A stretch of DNA of 64,000 nt, from positions 124,001 through 188,000 of the forward strand of contig JACREF010000008.1 of NCBI GenBank assembly GCA_016218365.1, given 5' to 3'. The notes under the pieces are model-generated. The model saw nothing but the letters and a program-made list of their open reading frames with translations. It was not told the origin of the DNA and ran no database searches. The stretch comes from Gammaproteobacteria bacterium. GTDB taxonomy: Bacteria > Pseudomonadota > Gammaproteobacteria > SZUA-140. Made by a program: the position numbers and the translations under genes. Of this stretch, positions 9,146-17,264 are shown piece by piece; within the stretch, counting starts at the first letter, position 1; each line of letters starts with the position of its first letter.

Positions 9146-9300
9146 AACAGGCTGTTGATAAACAGCCTGCGTGCGGCGCAAGGAGGCGCCGCCATTTTTC
9201 AAGCCGGGTTTATCTGCTTGAAAAATGGAGCAAAGCAGAAATCACATTTTTGCTTTGCGGGTTGAAAAAGGCCACGGACGGCCTTTTTCAACACCCTGCT
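9146..9300. repeat. MITE-like palindromic repeat
   Basis: About 155 bp made of nested inverted repeats with no coding potential. Imperfect ends AACAGGCTGTTGA (9146-9158) and TCAACACCCTGCT (9288-9300) are near complements. Inside are CATTTTTCAAGC/GCTTGAAAAATG (9193-9227), GCAAAGC/GCTTTGC (9230-9258) and GTTGAAAAAGGCC/GGCCTTTTTCAAC (9261-9292). This is the architecture of a non-autonomous palindromic element of the type scattered in proteobacterial genomes. It separates the porin gene from the His-rich gene and may also end transcription. Confidence 0.7.
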
Positions 9301-9374
9301 AAATTAATGCCGACATTTCCTGTTTGGTCTTTTCGGCCTCCTTCTGATTATCCTTAAGTTATTAAATCCCAGTT

Positions 9375-9641
9375 TTACTGATGATCATGATCAATATCAT
9401 CTTCATGGTTATGGTTATGCTCGTGTTCATGGTCATGCTCACCCATGACCGGATATGGATGACTGTGATCCTGGTGACTTCCATCATCATGTCGGTGCTT
9501 GTGGGAATGGCTATGGGAATGCTGATACTTTAACGGGCTCCTGGGTCCACTGATCATGCTGTTTTTCCGGTTCACCTGGAAATCAACCGATTTGGGCCGT
9601 ATCCGCTTGACATTGTTATGCGTACTTTCTGACATGCCCAT
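9375..9641 (-). CDS. Small histidine-rich, probably metal-binding protein
   Basis: An 88-residue protein with no recognised domain. Residues 1-38 are basic and unremarkable. Residues 40-88 are dominated by His-Ser, His-Lys and later His-Asp/Glu repeats (YQHSHSHSHKHRHDD, then GEHDHEHEHNHNHEDD). There is no signal peptide, so it should be cytoplasmic. Small His-rich proteins store or chaperone Ni2+ (for example Hpn); the sequence is not recognisably homologous to Hpn. A strong sigma70-type promoter lies 28-56 bp upstream. Start could also be the second ATG two codons in. The nickel locus begins about 280 bp downstream on the same strand. Confidence 0.72.
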   Translation of the reverse strand: MGMSESTHNNVKRIRPKSVDFQVNRKNSMISGPRSPLKYQHSHSHSHKHRHDDGSHQDHSHPYPVMGEHDHEHEHNHNHEDDIDHDHQ

Positions 9642-9668
9642 CTCGTCAAGAGTAAATAATACTATAAA

Positions 9669-9697
9669 ATAATACGTATGATCTTCGCCCCTGTCAA
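9669..9697 (-). promoter_or_regulatory. Sigma70-type promoter of the His-rich gene with palindromic spacer
   Basis: On the minus strand a consensus -35 TTGACA (9692-9697) is followed after 17 bp by TATTAT (9669-9674). The spacer and -10 contain the near-palindrome TCATACGTATTA. Its left half TCATAC is the E. coli NikR half-site, but the second half-site at the E. coli distance is absent. A repressor bound here would block the promoter. Confidence 0.6.
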
Positions 9698-9741
9698 CCC
9701 CTTTCTTGAAAATCGGCTAACTGGGAAAATATAGGCGTAAC

Positions 9742-9769
9742 AAAAAAAGCGCGCCGTTTAGTGGCGCGC
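9742..9769 (-). terminator. Rho-independent terminator of the moa operon
   Basis: GCGCGCC (9749-9755) and GGCGCGC (9763-9769) form a 7-bp GC-rich stem with a 7-base loop. On the minus strand it is followed by seven T (complement of the A run 9742-9748). It lies about 40 bp after the moaE stop. Confidence 0.85.
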
Positions 9770-9809
9770 CTTTTCCAGCATACTACGTCAACATCAATAA
9801 ATTACTTAA

Positions 9810-10274
9810 TCACTTGGCTATCCGCTTGGCAACCCCTGGGTCCTCGGAGTTATGCTCGACCCAGTGCTTGACGCCGGCCTTGGTGACTTCACACTTCCAG
9901 AACGGCGCACTTTCCTTTAAATAGTTAATGATGTAACGGCAGGCATCGAATGAATCACGCCGATGGGCTGACCATACCGCAACCAGCACGATCGGGTCTG
10001 TCGGTACCATGTCTCCAACACGGTGCACCACATAGGAATCCATGATATCCCAACGATCGTGCGCCTCTTGCATGACCTTCTCAATATGCTTCTCGGTCAT
10101 ACCCGGATAATGATCCAGGCTCATCGCCCGAACATCATTGCCATCATTAAAATCGCGCATCGTGCCGACGAACAAGACTACCCCGCCATGTTTGCCCGGT
10201 GGCAGCGCTTCGCGCTCGTAGTCGCTTACTTCCTTGTAGGGATCCATCGCATCTTTAAGAATCTTGACTTTCAT
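9810..10274 (-). CDS. moaE: Molybdopterin synthase catalytic subunit MoaE
   Basis: Large subunit of molybdopterin synthase, which with thiocarboxylated MoaD converts cPMP to molybdopterin. The 154-residue protein has the family motifs VVLFVGTMRDFNDG at about 32-45, LDHYPGMTEKHIEKV at about 54-68 and HRVGDMVPTDPIVLVAVWSAHR at about 84-105. The last helps shape the active site. It follows moaD after 3 bp on the same strand and is the last gene of moaA-moaC-moaD-moaE, ended by a strong terminator. Confidence 0.95.
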   Translation of the reverse strand: MKVKILKDAMDPYKEVSDYEREALPPGKHGGVVLFVGTMRDFNDGNDVRAMSLDHYPGMTEKHIEKVMQEAHDRWDIMDSYVVHRVGDMVPTDPIVLVAVWSAHRRDSFDACRYIINYLKESAPFWKCEVTKAGVKHWVEHNSEDPGVAKRIAK

Positions 10275-10277
10275 ACC

Positions 10278-10511
10278 TCAACCTCCCGTCACCGGCGGAA
10301 AGAATGCGACCTCATCGCCATCCTTGAGCTTGTGATTCATGTTGGTGTATTCCATGTTTACCGCCACCAGTATTGAATCTGAAGCCGGGATGTTGGACAC
10401 CTTGGTCCACAGGTCGGAAACGGTAGCACTGGCGCCATCAAATGACACCTGTTCATCACTGCGCCCGATCTTGTCGCGCAGGCTAGCAAAGTATCTGACT
10501 TTAACTTTCAT
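10278..10511 (-). CDS. moaD: Molybdopterin synthase sulfur carrier subunit MoaD
   Basis: A 77-residue ubiquitin-like sulfur carrier ending in the essential double glycine (FFPPVTGG). The C-terminal Gly is adenylated by MoeB and converted to a thiocarboxylate that donates sulfur to cPMP in the MoaE active site. Size and the C-terminal VTGG tail make the call clear. Two MoeB-like adenylating enzymes are encoded in the divergent gene group 2-4 kb away. Confidence 0.95.
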   Translation of the reverse strand: MKVKVRYFASLRDKIGRSDEQVSFDGASATVSDLWTKVSNIPASDSILVAVNMEYTNMNHKLKDGDEVAFFPPVTGG

Positions 10512-10563
10512 ACTAAATCCCTCACACCTTTACTATCGTAACACTGCGGTTGCTGGTAAATGT

Positions 10564-11049
10564 CTAGTCTTCGCGCTTCCAGCTGCCAGACTTGCCGCCG
10601 GACTTAGACAACATGCATACATCGGTAATCCGCATGAAGCGGTCCACCGCCTTGCACATGTCGTAGACTGTCAGCAGCGAAATCAGCACCGCATTGACCG
10701 CCTCAATCTCGACGCCAGTTTGACCTTTGCAGCGGACCGTGGCGCGGCAATATACCGAATTGGTCTCTGGTTCAGGCTCTAACTCGACATTAACATTGGT
10801 GATCATCAGCGGATGACACAACGGTACCAGCTCTGCAGTGCGCTTCGTAGCCATGATCCCGGCCACGCGCGCGATACCGAGCACATCGCCCTTTTTGTTG
10901 TCGCCCCTGATAATCCTGTCCAGCGTGCTTTTTTCCATAAAGATACGGCCGTCAGCCACGCCTTCACGAACGGTCTCTTCCTTGGCGCCCACATCCACCA
11001 TGTAGGCATCACCGGAAGAATTAAAGTGGGTCAATTCGTTATAACTCAT
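10564..11049 (-). CDS. moaC: Cyclic pyranopterin monophosphate synthase MoaC
   Basis: Accessory protein that with MoaA forms cyclic pyranopterin monophosphate from GTP in the first step of molybdenum cofactor synthesis. The 161-residue sequence has [11 protein letters not shown] at about 70-80, [17 protein letters not shown] at about 104-120 and [14 protein letters not shown] at about 128-141, all conserved in the family. The C-terminal [13 protein letters not shown] is also typical. It lies between moaA and moaD on the same strand. Confidence 0.96.
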   Translation of the reverse strand: MSYNELTHFNSSGDAYMVDVGAKEETVREGVADGRIFMEKSTLDRIIRGDNKKGDVLGIARVAGIMATKRTAELVPLCHPLMITNVNVELEPEPETNSVYCRATVRCKGQTGVEIEAVNAVLISLLTVYDMCKAVDRFMRITDVCMLSKSGGKSGSWKRED

Positions 11050-11091
11050 GATATTGCTCTCAAGCTAGGTTGAAACTAAAGTTAATCCTGC

Positions 11092-12174
11092 TTAACCGCC
11101 AATCTGCGTCATACTCGACCGGTTACGGCTGATGTCAGACACATTGACCTTGGCCTTGATACTGGCAGCCTTCTTGGATTCAAAACCGTCGATATGCTTC
11201 TCGCCAAAGGCCTTGCGGAACAACGCCTCGACATCCTCGTCCGTACCACCTTTTCTCATGACATCCTTAAGCAGATACGGCTCCTCTGAATACAGGCAAT
11301 TCATGATGCTGCCATCTGCCGTGACACGGATACGCGAGCAGTTACCACACAGACTGCGGGTAAAGGCCGGGATCACCGCGATCTTGCCGGCATAACCTGG
11401 TGCCTGGTAGATATGATGCTCAGTACGGGTACCCGACGCTTCTTTGATGCCCTTGTAATGACTCTCGATCTGACCGGTCAAGTCGGCCGCACTGGCAAAA
11501 TGCTGCCCCGATTCCCAAATCTGATGGGCATCAAACGGCATAAATTCAATGAAACGCACCGTGACCGCCTTATCCTTGGTCAATTCACAGAAATCGATAA
11601 GCTCGTTCTCGTTAAAACCACGCATCAGCACCACATTGACCTTAACCCGCGGAAACCCAAGTGCCACGGCCATTTCAATGCTCTCCATGACCTTGCCGAT
11701 CCCCTTGCGACGGGTGATCTGCTCAAACTTGTCTTCGTGCAAGGTATCCAGGCTGATATTCACACCTGTCAACCCAGCCTTGCGCAATGGCTCTGCAAAC
11801 TTGGGGAATAGGATACCGTTGGTGGTCAGATGTACGCCCTTGATACCCGGGGTGTTGACGGCATATTTCACCAGATCAACGATGTCCGGACGAACCAGTG
11901 GTTCGCCGCCTGTGAAGCGTACCTTCTTTACGCCCATGCTTGCCAGGACCTTGATGACGCGCTCAATCTCATTCGAGCGCAGCACCATGTCCTTTTCCTT
12001 GAACTGCACACCTTCTTCAGGCATGCAGTAGGTACAACGAAGATTGCACTGCTCGATCACCGCGATGCGTACATAATCAAAAGTGCGTCCGAACCGATCC
12101 TGCAGCGGTGGCCGAGTGGGAACATACGGGGCAACCTGACCCTTGCCTTCGGACTTCGCGGTTTCGTTGAACAT
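11092..12174 (-). CDS. moaA: GTP 3',8-cyclase MoaA
   Basis: Radical SAM enzyme that starts molybdenum cofactor synthesis by cyclising GTP. The N-terminal cluster motif CNLRCTYCMPEEG binds the SAM-coordinating 4Fe-4S cluster. The C-terminal CGNCSRIRVTADG plus a later Cys (MNCLYSEEP) binds the second cluster. The chain ends in the functional double glycine (MTQIGG). A frame open to 12189 begins with TTG; the ATG at 12174 is preferred because AGGAG lies 7 bases before it. This gives about 360 residues. It heads the minus-strand moa operon. Confidence 0.96.
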   Translation of the reverse strand: MFNETAKSEGKGQVAPYVPTRPPLQDRFGRTFDYVRIAVIEQCNLRCTYCMPEEGVQFKEKDMVLRSNEIERVIKVLASMGVKKVRFTGGEPLVRPDIVDLVKYAVNTPGIKGVHLTTNGILFPKFAEPLRKAGLTGVNISLDTLHEDKFEQITRRKGIGKVMESIEMAVALGFPRVKVNVVLMRGFNENELIDFCELTKDKAVTVRFIEFMPFDAHQIWESGQHFASAADLTGQIESHYKGIKEASGTRTEHHIYQAPGYAGKIAVIPAFTRSLCGNCSRIRVTADGSIMNCLYSEEPYLLKDVMRKGGTDEDVEALFRKAFGEKHIDGFESKKAASIKAKVNVSDISRNRSSMTQIGG

Positions 12175-12627
12175 ATCATTGCTCCTCAAGGACTAATCCT
12201 GATTGACCTTCTTGACACCAGAATCCCAGTTTTCAACAGGCATACCCTTGCCGCTGCCGTAACCAGCCTCATCCCAGGCCAGACTGTCAAAGATGGACTA
12301 GATAGCCGCTAAAAAGTTCCGAACTTTAATCGGCACCCTAGCGGCCCACGCCCTAACCCGACTAATCAGCCGTGTGATTTTATCATAATTTGCCTTCCCT
12401 GAAACACGCCGCTTTGAAGATCGGCCTGGCATCTTACTTAACAGATTGTTATAAAAGGAGAATCAAATATATGTTTAGTCGGCGGCTGTGATAACAATTC
12501 GCCATCAAAAAATATATAATCCTGCAACGCCCCGTCTTAGCGGGTGGTCGACCGGTCCATGTATTTATTTATGCGCCGCCGCCAAGCTGCGGGATATTCC
12601 AGAAATCATCACTCATCGAGCAAACAC
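12175..12627. other. Intergenic region between moaA and the divergent kelch gene, with structured leader
   Basis: About 450 bp without an established gene. It holds a nested hairpin: outer arms GCCGCTA (12305-12311) and TAGCGGC (12339-12345), inner perfect arms AAAGTTC/GAACTTT (12313-12327). It lies about 130 bases upstream of moaA on the minus strand, the position of a leader RNA. Between it and moaA an open frame of about 34 codons (12192-12299, minus) lacks a standard start except an internal ATG at 12242. On plus, a TATAAT box at 12515-12520 with weak TAACAA at 12492-12497 is a candidate kelch promoter. An AAGGAG-preceded six-codon ORF lies at 12471-12491. No Moco-riboswitch match was recognised. 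Confidence 0.4.
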
Positions 12628-13560
12628 ATGAAATATCATAACGTTATCAGCGGATCATGGAATACAAAAACTTCCCTGGAGATCGCCAGATCACACCCGC
12701 CGACTGCGATCTATAAAGACAAACTGTACGCCTTTGGGGGCGGTGGTCCGAAATTCAAAAGCCAGAACACCTCCATTGTTTACGACCCTGCGCTCAATAG
12801 CTGGAAATATATAGCACCGATGCCCAGCTTTCGTTCCGGCGCCATCGCCAAAACAGTTGGAGATGCCATCTATGTCATTGGCGGAGGCTTCAAACAAGAC
12901 AATGGTACTTTCAAATTCCTTCGTACCACAGAGATCTATTATCCAGATCGTGATATATGGGAAAAGGGTCCGGACATGATCATGCCTCACGACTATCCGG
13001 CCGGGGCGTTACTCGGTGGGCATATCTATATCCTTGGTGGCCACCATCCTGATGCTGTCGTTGCCGGCCCACAGACTGACCCTGGTTTTGATTTTTGCGA
13101 ACGCCTGCACCTTGCCACCGGGCGCTGGGAACAAATCGCGCCGCTGCCAACACCGCGATTTGCCCTCGATGCCGAGGTGATTGATGATAAAATTGTTACC
13201 TTGGGCGGTGTTGCCTTCACCCCGCAGGGGTTTAACAATTTCGACCATACCGAGGTGTACGACCCGAGTACCGGTCTGTGGCAGCGCGGGAGCATTACTC
13301 TGCCTTGGACCGCAGCTGGCATGGGGTGCTGTCTGTTGCATAATCATCTGATTGTATTTGGTGGATATAGCGGGGACGGCATCAGCGATCATGTTGCCGG
13401 CTACGATCTTGCCACACAGAAATGGTCTATCCTGGCGCCGATGCCAGGGACGCTGGCCGCAATGGGTGTCGGTGTCATTGGCAACACCGCCTATCTGGTC
13501 GGTGGGTGGGCAGATGACCGACGCGAGCCTCAAAGCTGTGTCTACGCCTTCAATACCTGA
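12628..13560 (+). CDS. Kelch-repeat beta-propeller protein
   Basis: A 310-residue protein built from about six kelch repeats, seen as recurring YAFGGG, YVIGGGF, YILGGHH, VTLGGVAF, IVFGGYSGDG and YLVGGWADD with following Trp residues. It should form a beta-propeller. No signal peptide is visible with the chosen ATG at 12628; a frame open to GTG at 12544 adds an unlikely basic stretch. Function is unknown; bacterial kelch proteins include sialic-acid epimerases and binding proteins. The MoeB-like gene starts inside its last 47 bases, so the two are translationally linked and a role around Moco or a molybdoenzyme is possible. Confidence 0.8.
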   Translation: MKYHNVISGSWNTKTSLEIARSHPPTAIYKDKLYAFGGGGPKFKSQNTSIVYDPALNSWKYIAPMPSFRSGAIAKTVGDAIYVIGGGFKQDNGTFKFLRTTEIYYPDRDIWEKGPDMIMPHDYPAGALLGGHIYILGGHHPDAVVAGPQTDPGFDFCERLHLATGRWEQIAPLPTPRFALDAEVIDDKIVTLGGVAFTPQGFNNFDHTEVYDPSTGLWQRGSITLPWTAAGMGCCLLHNHLIVFGGYSGDGISDHVAGYDLATQKWSILAPMPGTLAAMGVGVIGNTAYLVGGWADDRREPQSCVYAFNT

Positions 13561-14350
13561 TGAACCACGCACTACGGCGAAAACAGAGCTGGCGCGGGAA
13601 CAGCTGATTCGTTATAGCCGTCAGTTACGGTTGCCCGATGTCACCGCCGCTGATCAGCAGCGTCTGCTTAATACCCGCGTCGCCCTGATCGGCCTTGGAG
13701 GGCTGGGCTCTCCGACTGCCCTGTACCTGGCAAGCAGCGGGATAGGGCATTTGACGCTTTGTGATGGCGACAACGTCGAGCTCAGCAACCTTCATCGGCA
13801 GTTGCTGCATTCTATGGCTGATCTAGGTCGAAACAAGTGTGATTCGGCGCAAGACCGACTACGATCTATCAACCCTGTCTTGTCGATAACCAAGGTGCCA
13901 GAATATCTGGCAGGCCCGGTACTCGATACAACTATCGCCAGTTGCGACCTGGTTGTAGATGCCAGTGATAATTTTCCGACCCGTTTTGCGGTTAACGCCT
14001 CCTGTGCTCGCCATCTTAAACCCCTGCTCTCCGGCTCAGTGATACGCATGGAAGGTCAGGCCAGTATGTTCAGACATGACCTGTTGCATGCCCCCTGTTA
14101 TCGTTGCCTATATTCCCCTGATGAGGACAATCTGTTCGGCAGCTGTGACGGTGAAGGTATCCTGGCACCGGTTGCAGGCATTATTGGCACCATCATGGCA
14201 ACAGAGACGTTGAAATTTGTATTGACCGGCCAAAGTAGCCTTGACGGACAACTGCTACAGGTCGATGCCAGGCAGTTGAATATGAAACTTTCCCTGCTCC
14301 GGAACGATCCAAGCTGTCCAACATGTGCCGCCCGGAGAACAAGCCCATGA
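13514..14350 (+). CDS. MoeB/ThiF/HesA family adenylyltransferase, first paralogue
   Basis: E1-like enzyme that adenylates the C-terminal Gly of a sulfur carrier such as MoaD or ThiS. The ATP-binding GLGGLGSP lies at about 57-64, NLHRQLLH at about 90-97 and DASDNFPTRFAVN at about 138-150. Zinc-binding pairs are CYRC and CPTC. The ATG at 13514, behind GGTGGG, fits the family N-terminus (REQLIRYSRQL) and overlaps the kelch gene; the open frame further upstream is not homologous. About 278 residues, with no rhodanese domain. Carrier specificity (MoaD or ThiS) is open because a second paralogue follows at 14453. Confidence 0.88.
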   Translation: MTDASLKAVSTPSIPDEPRTTAKTELAREQLIRYSRQLRLPDVTAADQQRLLNTRVALIGLGGLGSPTALYLASSGIGHLTLCDGDNVELSNLHRQLLHSMADLGRNKCDSAQDRLRSINPVLSITKVPEYLAGPVLDTTIASCDLVVDASDNFPTRFAVNASCARHLKPLLSGSVIRMEGQASMFRHDLLHAPCYRCLYSPDEDNLFGSCDGEGILAPVAGIIGTIMATETLKFVLTGQSSLDGQLLQVDARQLNMKLSLLRNDPSCPTCAARRTSP

Positions 14351-14452
14351 AATTAATGTTATAATCCCTGCGGTCGTTATAACCGCTGTATAATCAATCT
14401 GTATTCTATGTGAGCCCTGTATTAGTACATCCAACCTGGCTGGAGGTTGTCA

Positions 14453-15634
14453 ATGAAAGCCAAAGATCGTCGTCTGTCAGAACTGCGTTCCGTAATTAAA
14501 GAAATCACGCCTAAAGAGGCCCAAGATCTGATCAAGGACAATGGCGCGTCCCTGATCGATGTCCGAGACAGTGATGAGGTTGCCCAAGGCAGCCCTCGTG
14601 GTGCACTCCGCCTGGGCCGCAGCTTCCTCGAGCTGCGCGTTGAAGACTCAGTGCCCAACCTGGAACAGCCTGTCATTGTTATGTGCGCGGGCGGAGCCCG
14701 TTCATTATTTGCTGCCGAGGCATTGGTGGGTATGGGCTACAAACAGGTTTTTTCATTGGCAGGCGGTTTCAATCGCTGGAAAAATGAAGGACTCGGCTTC
14801 GAAGTTCCTCGCTTTCTTGATGCCAAGGGCAAAGAGCGTTATTCTCGTCACCTATTGATGAAGGAGGTCGGTGAACAGGGACAGTTGAAACTACTCGACA
14901 GCAAGGTGCTGCTGATCGGTGCTGGCGGCCTAGGATCACCCTCAGCCTACTACCTGGCCGCAGCAGGTGTCGGCACCATCGGCCTTGTCGATCACGACGT
15001 CGTCGATCGCAGCAACCTGCAGCGCCAGATTATTCATACCGAAGACAGAATCGGCATGCCCAAGGTTGAGTCCGCGAAAATTGCCATCGAGGCCCTGAAT
15101 CCTGACGTCAAGGTAAAGACCTATCAGCATAAACTGGATGTTAGCAATGTCGAAGAGATCTTTTCCCAGTATGATGTCATCGTTGATGGCACGGACAACC
15201 TGACCGCCCGCTACCTGATCAATGATGCCTGTGTAAAGCTGGGCCTTCCCAACGTCCATGCTGCTGTATACAGATTTGATGGCCAAATCACTGTATTCTG
15301 GCCCGCCTACAACAAGGATAAATCAGGCTGCTACCGCTGCATGTTCCCGGAGCCACCACCACCGGAACTGGCACCGTCTTGTGCTGAGGCAGGGGTTCTG
15401 GGCGTAATGCCAGGTGTTTTCGGTTTGCTGCAGGCCGTCGAGGTACTTAAAATTCTGCTCGATGTGGGTGAACCACTGGTCGGCCGCCAGCTGACCTATG
15501 ATGCCTTGGGCGGTGAGTTTTACACGATGAAACTCAAGCCTAATCCCAAGTGTCGTTACTGCCGCGACGGCTCTGTATTCCCGGGTTATGATGAAGTAGC
15601 GGAGGTGTGCGCTAGCAACCTTGGTGGCCATTAA
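14453..15634 (+). CDS. moeB: Molybdopterin-synthase adenylyltransferase with N-terminal rhodanese domain
   Basis: A 393-residue fusion. Residues about 20-115 form a rhodanese domain (SLIDVRDSDEVAQGSPRGAL; active-site loop CAGGARS with a candidate persulfide Cys). Residues 125-393 form the E1-like adenylation domain with GAGGLGSP, RSNLQRQIIHTE and DGTDNLTARYLIND, plus zinc Cys pairs CYRC and CRYC. One chain could both adenylate MoaD and deliver sulfur. In MOCS3-type proteins the rhodanese domain is C-terminal, so the order is reversed here. The ATG at 14453 follows TGGAGG; the TTG two codons earlier is less likely. A strong terminator follows. Confidence 0.9.
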   Translation: MKAKDRRLSELRSVIKEITPKEAQDLIKDNGASLIDVRDSDEVAQGSPRGALRLGRSFLELRVEDSVPNLEQPVIVMCAGGARSLFAAEALVGMGYKQVFSLAGGFNRWKNEGLGFEVPRFLDAKGKERYSRHLLMKEVGEQGQLKLLDSKVLLIGAGGLGSPSAYYLAAAGVGTIGLVDHDVVDRSNLQRQIIHTEDRIGMPKVESAKIAIEALNPDVKVKTYQHKLDVSNVEEIFSQYDVIVDGTDNLTARYLINDACVKLGLPNVHAAVYRFDGQITVFWPAYNKDKSGCYRCMFPEPPPPELAPSCAEAGVLGVMPGVFGLLQAVEVLKILLDVGEPLVGRQLTYDALGGEFYTMKLKPNPKCRYCRDGSVFPGYDEVAEVCASNLGGH

Positions 15635-15650
15635 GCCACGTTAAAAACGG

Positions 15651-15685
15651 AAAAGGGCGTGTCATTTTTTCTGACACGCCCTTTT
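15651..15685. terminator. Bidirectional rho-independent terminator
   Basis: Perfect 14-bp arms AAAAGGGCGTGTCA (15651-15664) and TGACACGCCCTTTT (15672-15685) with a T-rich 7-base loop. It stands between the convergent moeB and HDOD genes and has T runs in both directions. Confidence 0.92.
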
Positions 15686-15713
15686 CATTTTATATCTCCT
15701 AATAATTATTATT

Positions 15714-16643
15714 CTAGCCAACCAGCTGCCTGACCATGTTATCAAGACTTTCCTGACCACTTCCAAACAACTGGCTGGTGATGGCATTGATCTGGTATTC
15801 ACCAAGACCAAGCTCGTGAACAGCGGTAACAGGCATCACATCTGATCCGTCACCAATGCCCTGTTTCTTGAGCACAAAATCACTCACCCGAACCAGCGAG
15901 ACCATAACTGAGCTGGGCCCATGATAGTACTCATTATGATGTTCTCGAGTCGCAACAACAACTTCCTCCGGAAGGCGCCATGACTTCAACAACCATGCGC
16001 CTATCTGCGCATGGTCTATACCAAGCACCTCATGCTCTACCTCTGCAATTGGCCGACCTTCATGCTGCAACAAAAACTTGTTAAGTAGGATAAACTCATT
16101 TCTGAACAGGTGGCCAAAAACCAGGTGACCAAAGTTGTGCAGCAAGCCGGCCAAATAGGCCAGTCCAGCCTCAGGTCGAATGCTGCTGTCCAGCGCATTA
16201 CTTAATGCCTGGGTCAAGGCGGCGCTGTAAACAGCATGGCGCCAGAAGTTATCCAGCCCCAAAGGCAGATTCTTCGGAATACGAAATGGCTTGGCAGTCG
16301 TCATACCCAGCGCCAGATTCATCACCATGTTAAATCCCAGTACACGCGAAATGGCGGTCTGTACTGAATCTATCTTTCCGCGATAGGCGAACAACGGAGA
16401 TGAGGCATACCTCATAATCTGAGCACTCAAACTCGGATCAAGTTCTACGATCGCCGCTAGATCCTTGATATTAGCATTCACATCAGAACTAAGTCTGATG
16501 ATGCGCTGGGCCATTGCTGGCATGGGTGGCAATGTCTTGATTTCCTTCAAACGCGGCTTGATATCCAGTAATGGGCCTTTTTTGGCACCCACCTCGGCAG
16601 CAGATGAACTTTCAACAACCGGCTTGATGTTTAAAGCATGCAT
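15714..16643 (-). CDS. HDOD domain protein
   Basis: A signalling protein with an HDOD domain (degenerate HD phosphohydrolase fold), beginning at KTLPPMPAMAQRIIRLSSD and covering most of the chain. Recognisable elements are AIVELDPSLSAQIMRYASS, HNFGHLVFGH and LGIDHAQIGAWLLKSW. HDOD proteins act in motility, chemotaxis and second-messenger circuits; no partner gene is adjacent. The start is uncertain. The frame is open to an ATG at 16805 (363 residues), but the ATG at 16643 (309 residues) has GGTGG 7 bases upstream and leaves about 38 residues before the domain. Confidence 0.85.
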   Translation of the reverse strand: MHALNIKPVVESSSAAEVGAKKGPLLDIKPRLKEIKTLPPMPAMAQRIIRLSSDVNANIKDLAAIVELDPSLSAQIMRYASSPLFAYRGKIDSVQTAISRVLGFNMVMNLALGMTTAKPFRIPKNLPLGLDNFWRHAVYSAALTQALSNALDSSIRPEAGLAYLAGLLHNFGHLVFGHLFRNEFILLNKFLLQHEGRPIAEVEHEVLGIDHAQIGAWLLKSWRLPEEVVVATREHHNEYYHGPSSVMVSLVRVSDFVLKKQGIGDGSDVMPVTAVHELGLGEYQINAITSQLFGSGQESLDNMVRQLVG

Positions 16644-16916
16644 AGCATTCCACCCTTGAAGTACTGTAGATCCTGTAACCTTTATCGGGACACCCAAGAG
16701 GTTATCCCAATGATCTATCGAGTTCTTTGCATCATGCCCGTGCATCATGTGATCAACGTCACAAATCCAACTACCCCCATAATGAACTGGGCATTTAATG
16801 TTCATATTCGGTCTTTGGCGTTTATCTTCATAACGAATTGGTTATTGCTACTGCGGCTAATCTGATGTTATACAGGTTATATTTTAATCAGTTCTTTCTG
16901 GCCCAAGGGGGGTCAA

Positions 16917-17258
16917 ATGGCTGAGCCAGTAATCAAGAATGATAACCACCTGTACCGGTTGCTGCGCGACGGCCAGATCAAGGCCTTTAACGAGGCGCGG
17001 GAACGGGGAGAAAAGGCCGATCTTACTGGGTGCGATTTCCGTGGCGTCGACTTACGGGGCATGAACGCAGACGGATTAGACCTGAGTAATGGTTATTTCA
17101 GACAGGCCGATTTGCGTGGTATCAACTTTTCCACCGCACGTCTCGAAGGCGCCAGCATTCATGCCACCAAGATATCAGGAGTGTTTTTCCCCAAGGAACT
17201 ATCTGCTGAAGAAATCACGTTATCGTTGCTGCATGGAACACGCTTGCGCTGCCGATAA
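16917..17258 (+). CDS. Pentapeptide-repeat protein
   Basis: A 113-residue protein whose middle (residues about 34-85) is a run of A(D/N)LXX pentapeptides, for example ADLTGCDFRGVDLRG and LDLSNGYFRQADLRG, forming a right-handed quadrilateral beta-helix. The N-terminal 30 residues are charged and helical. Some such proteins mimic DNA and bind gyrase (Qnr), but this one has too few coils for that; function is unknown. A strong AAGGGGGG site precedes the ATG. It ends 6 bp before the convergent kinase gene. Confidence 0.8.
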   Translation: MAEPVIKNDNHLYRLLRDGQIKAFNEARERGEKADLTGCDFRGVDLRGMNADGLDLSNGYFRQADLRGINFSTARLEGASIHATKISGVFFPKELSAEEITLSLLHGTRLRCR

Positions 17259-17264
17259 CGCCCT

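Noticed and set aside
9676-9681. A full E. coli-type NikR operator at GTATGA
   Set aside because: The partner half-site TCATAC is not found at the 16-bp spacing; only a single half-site inside a different near-palindrome is present.
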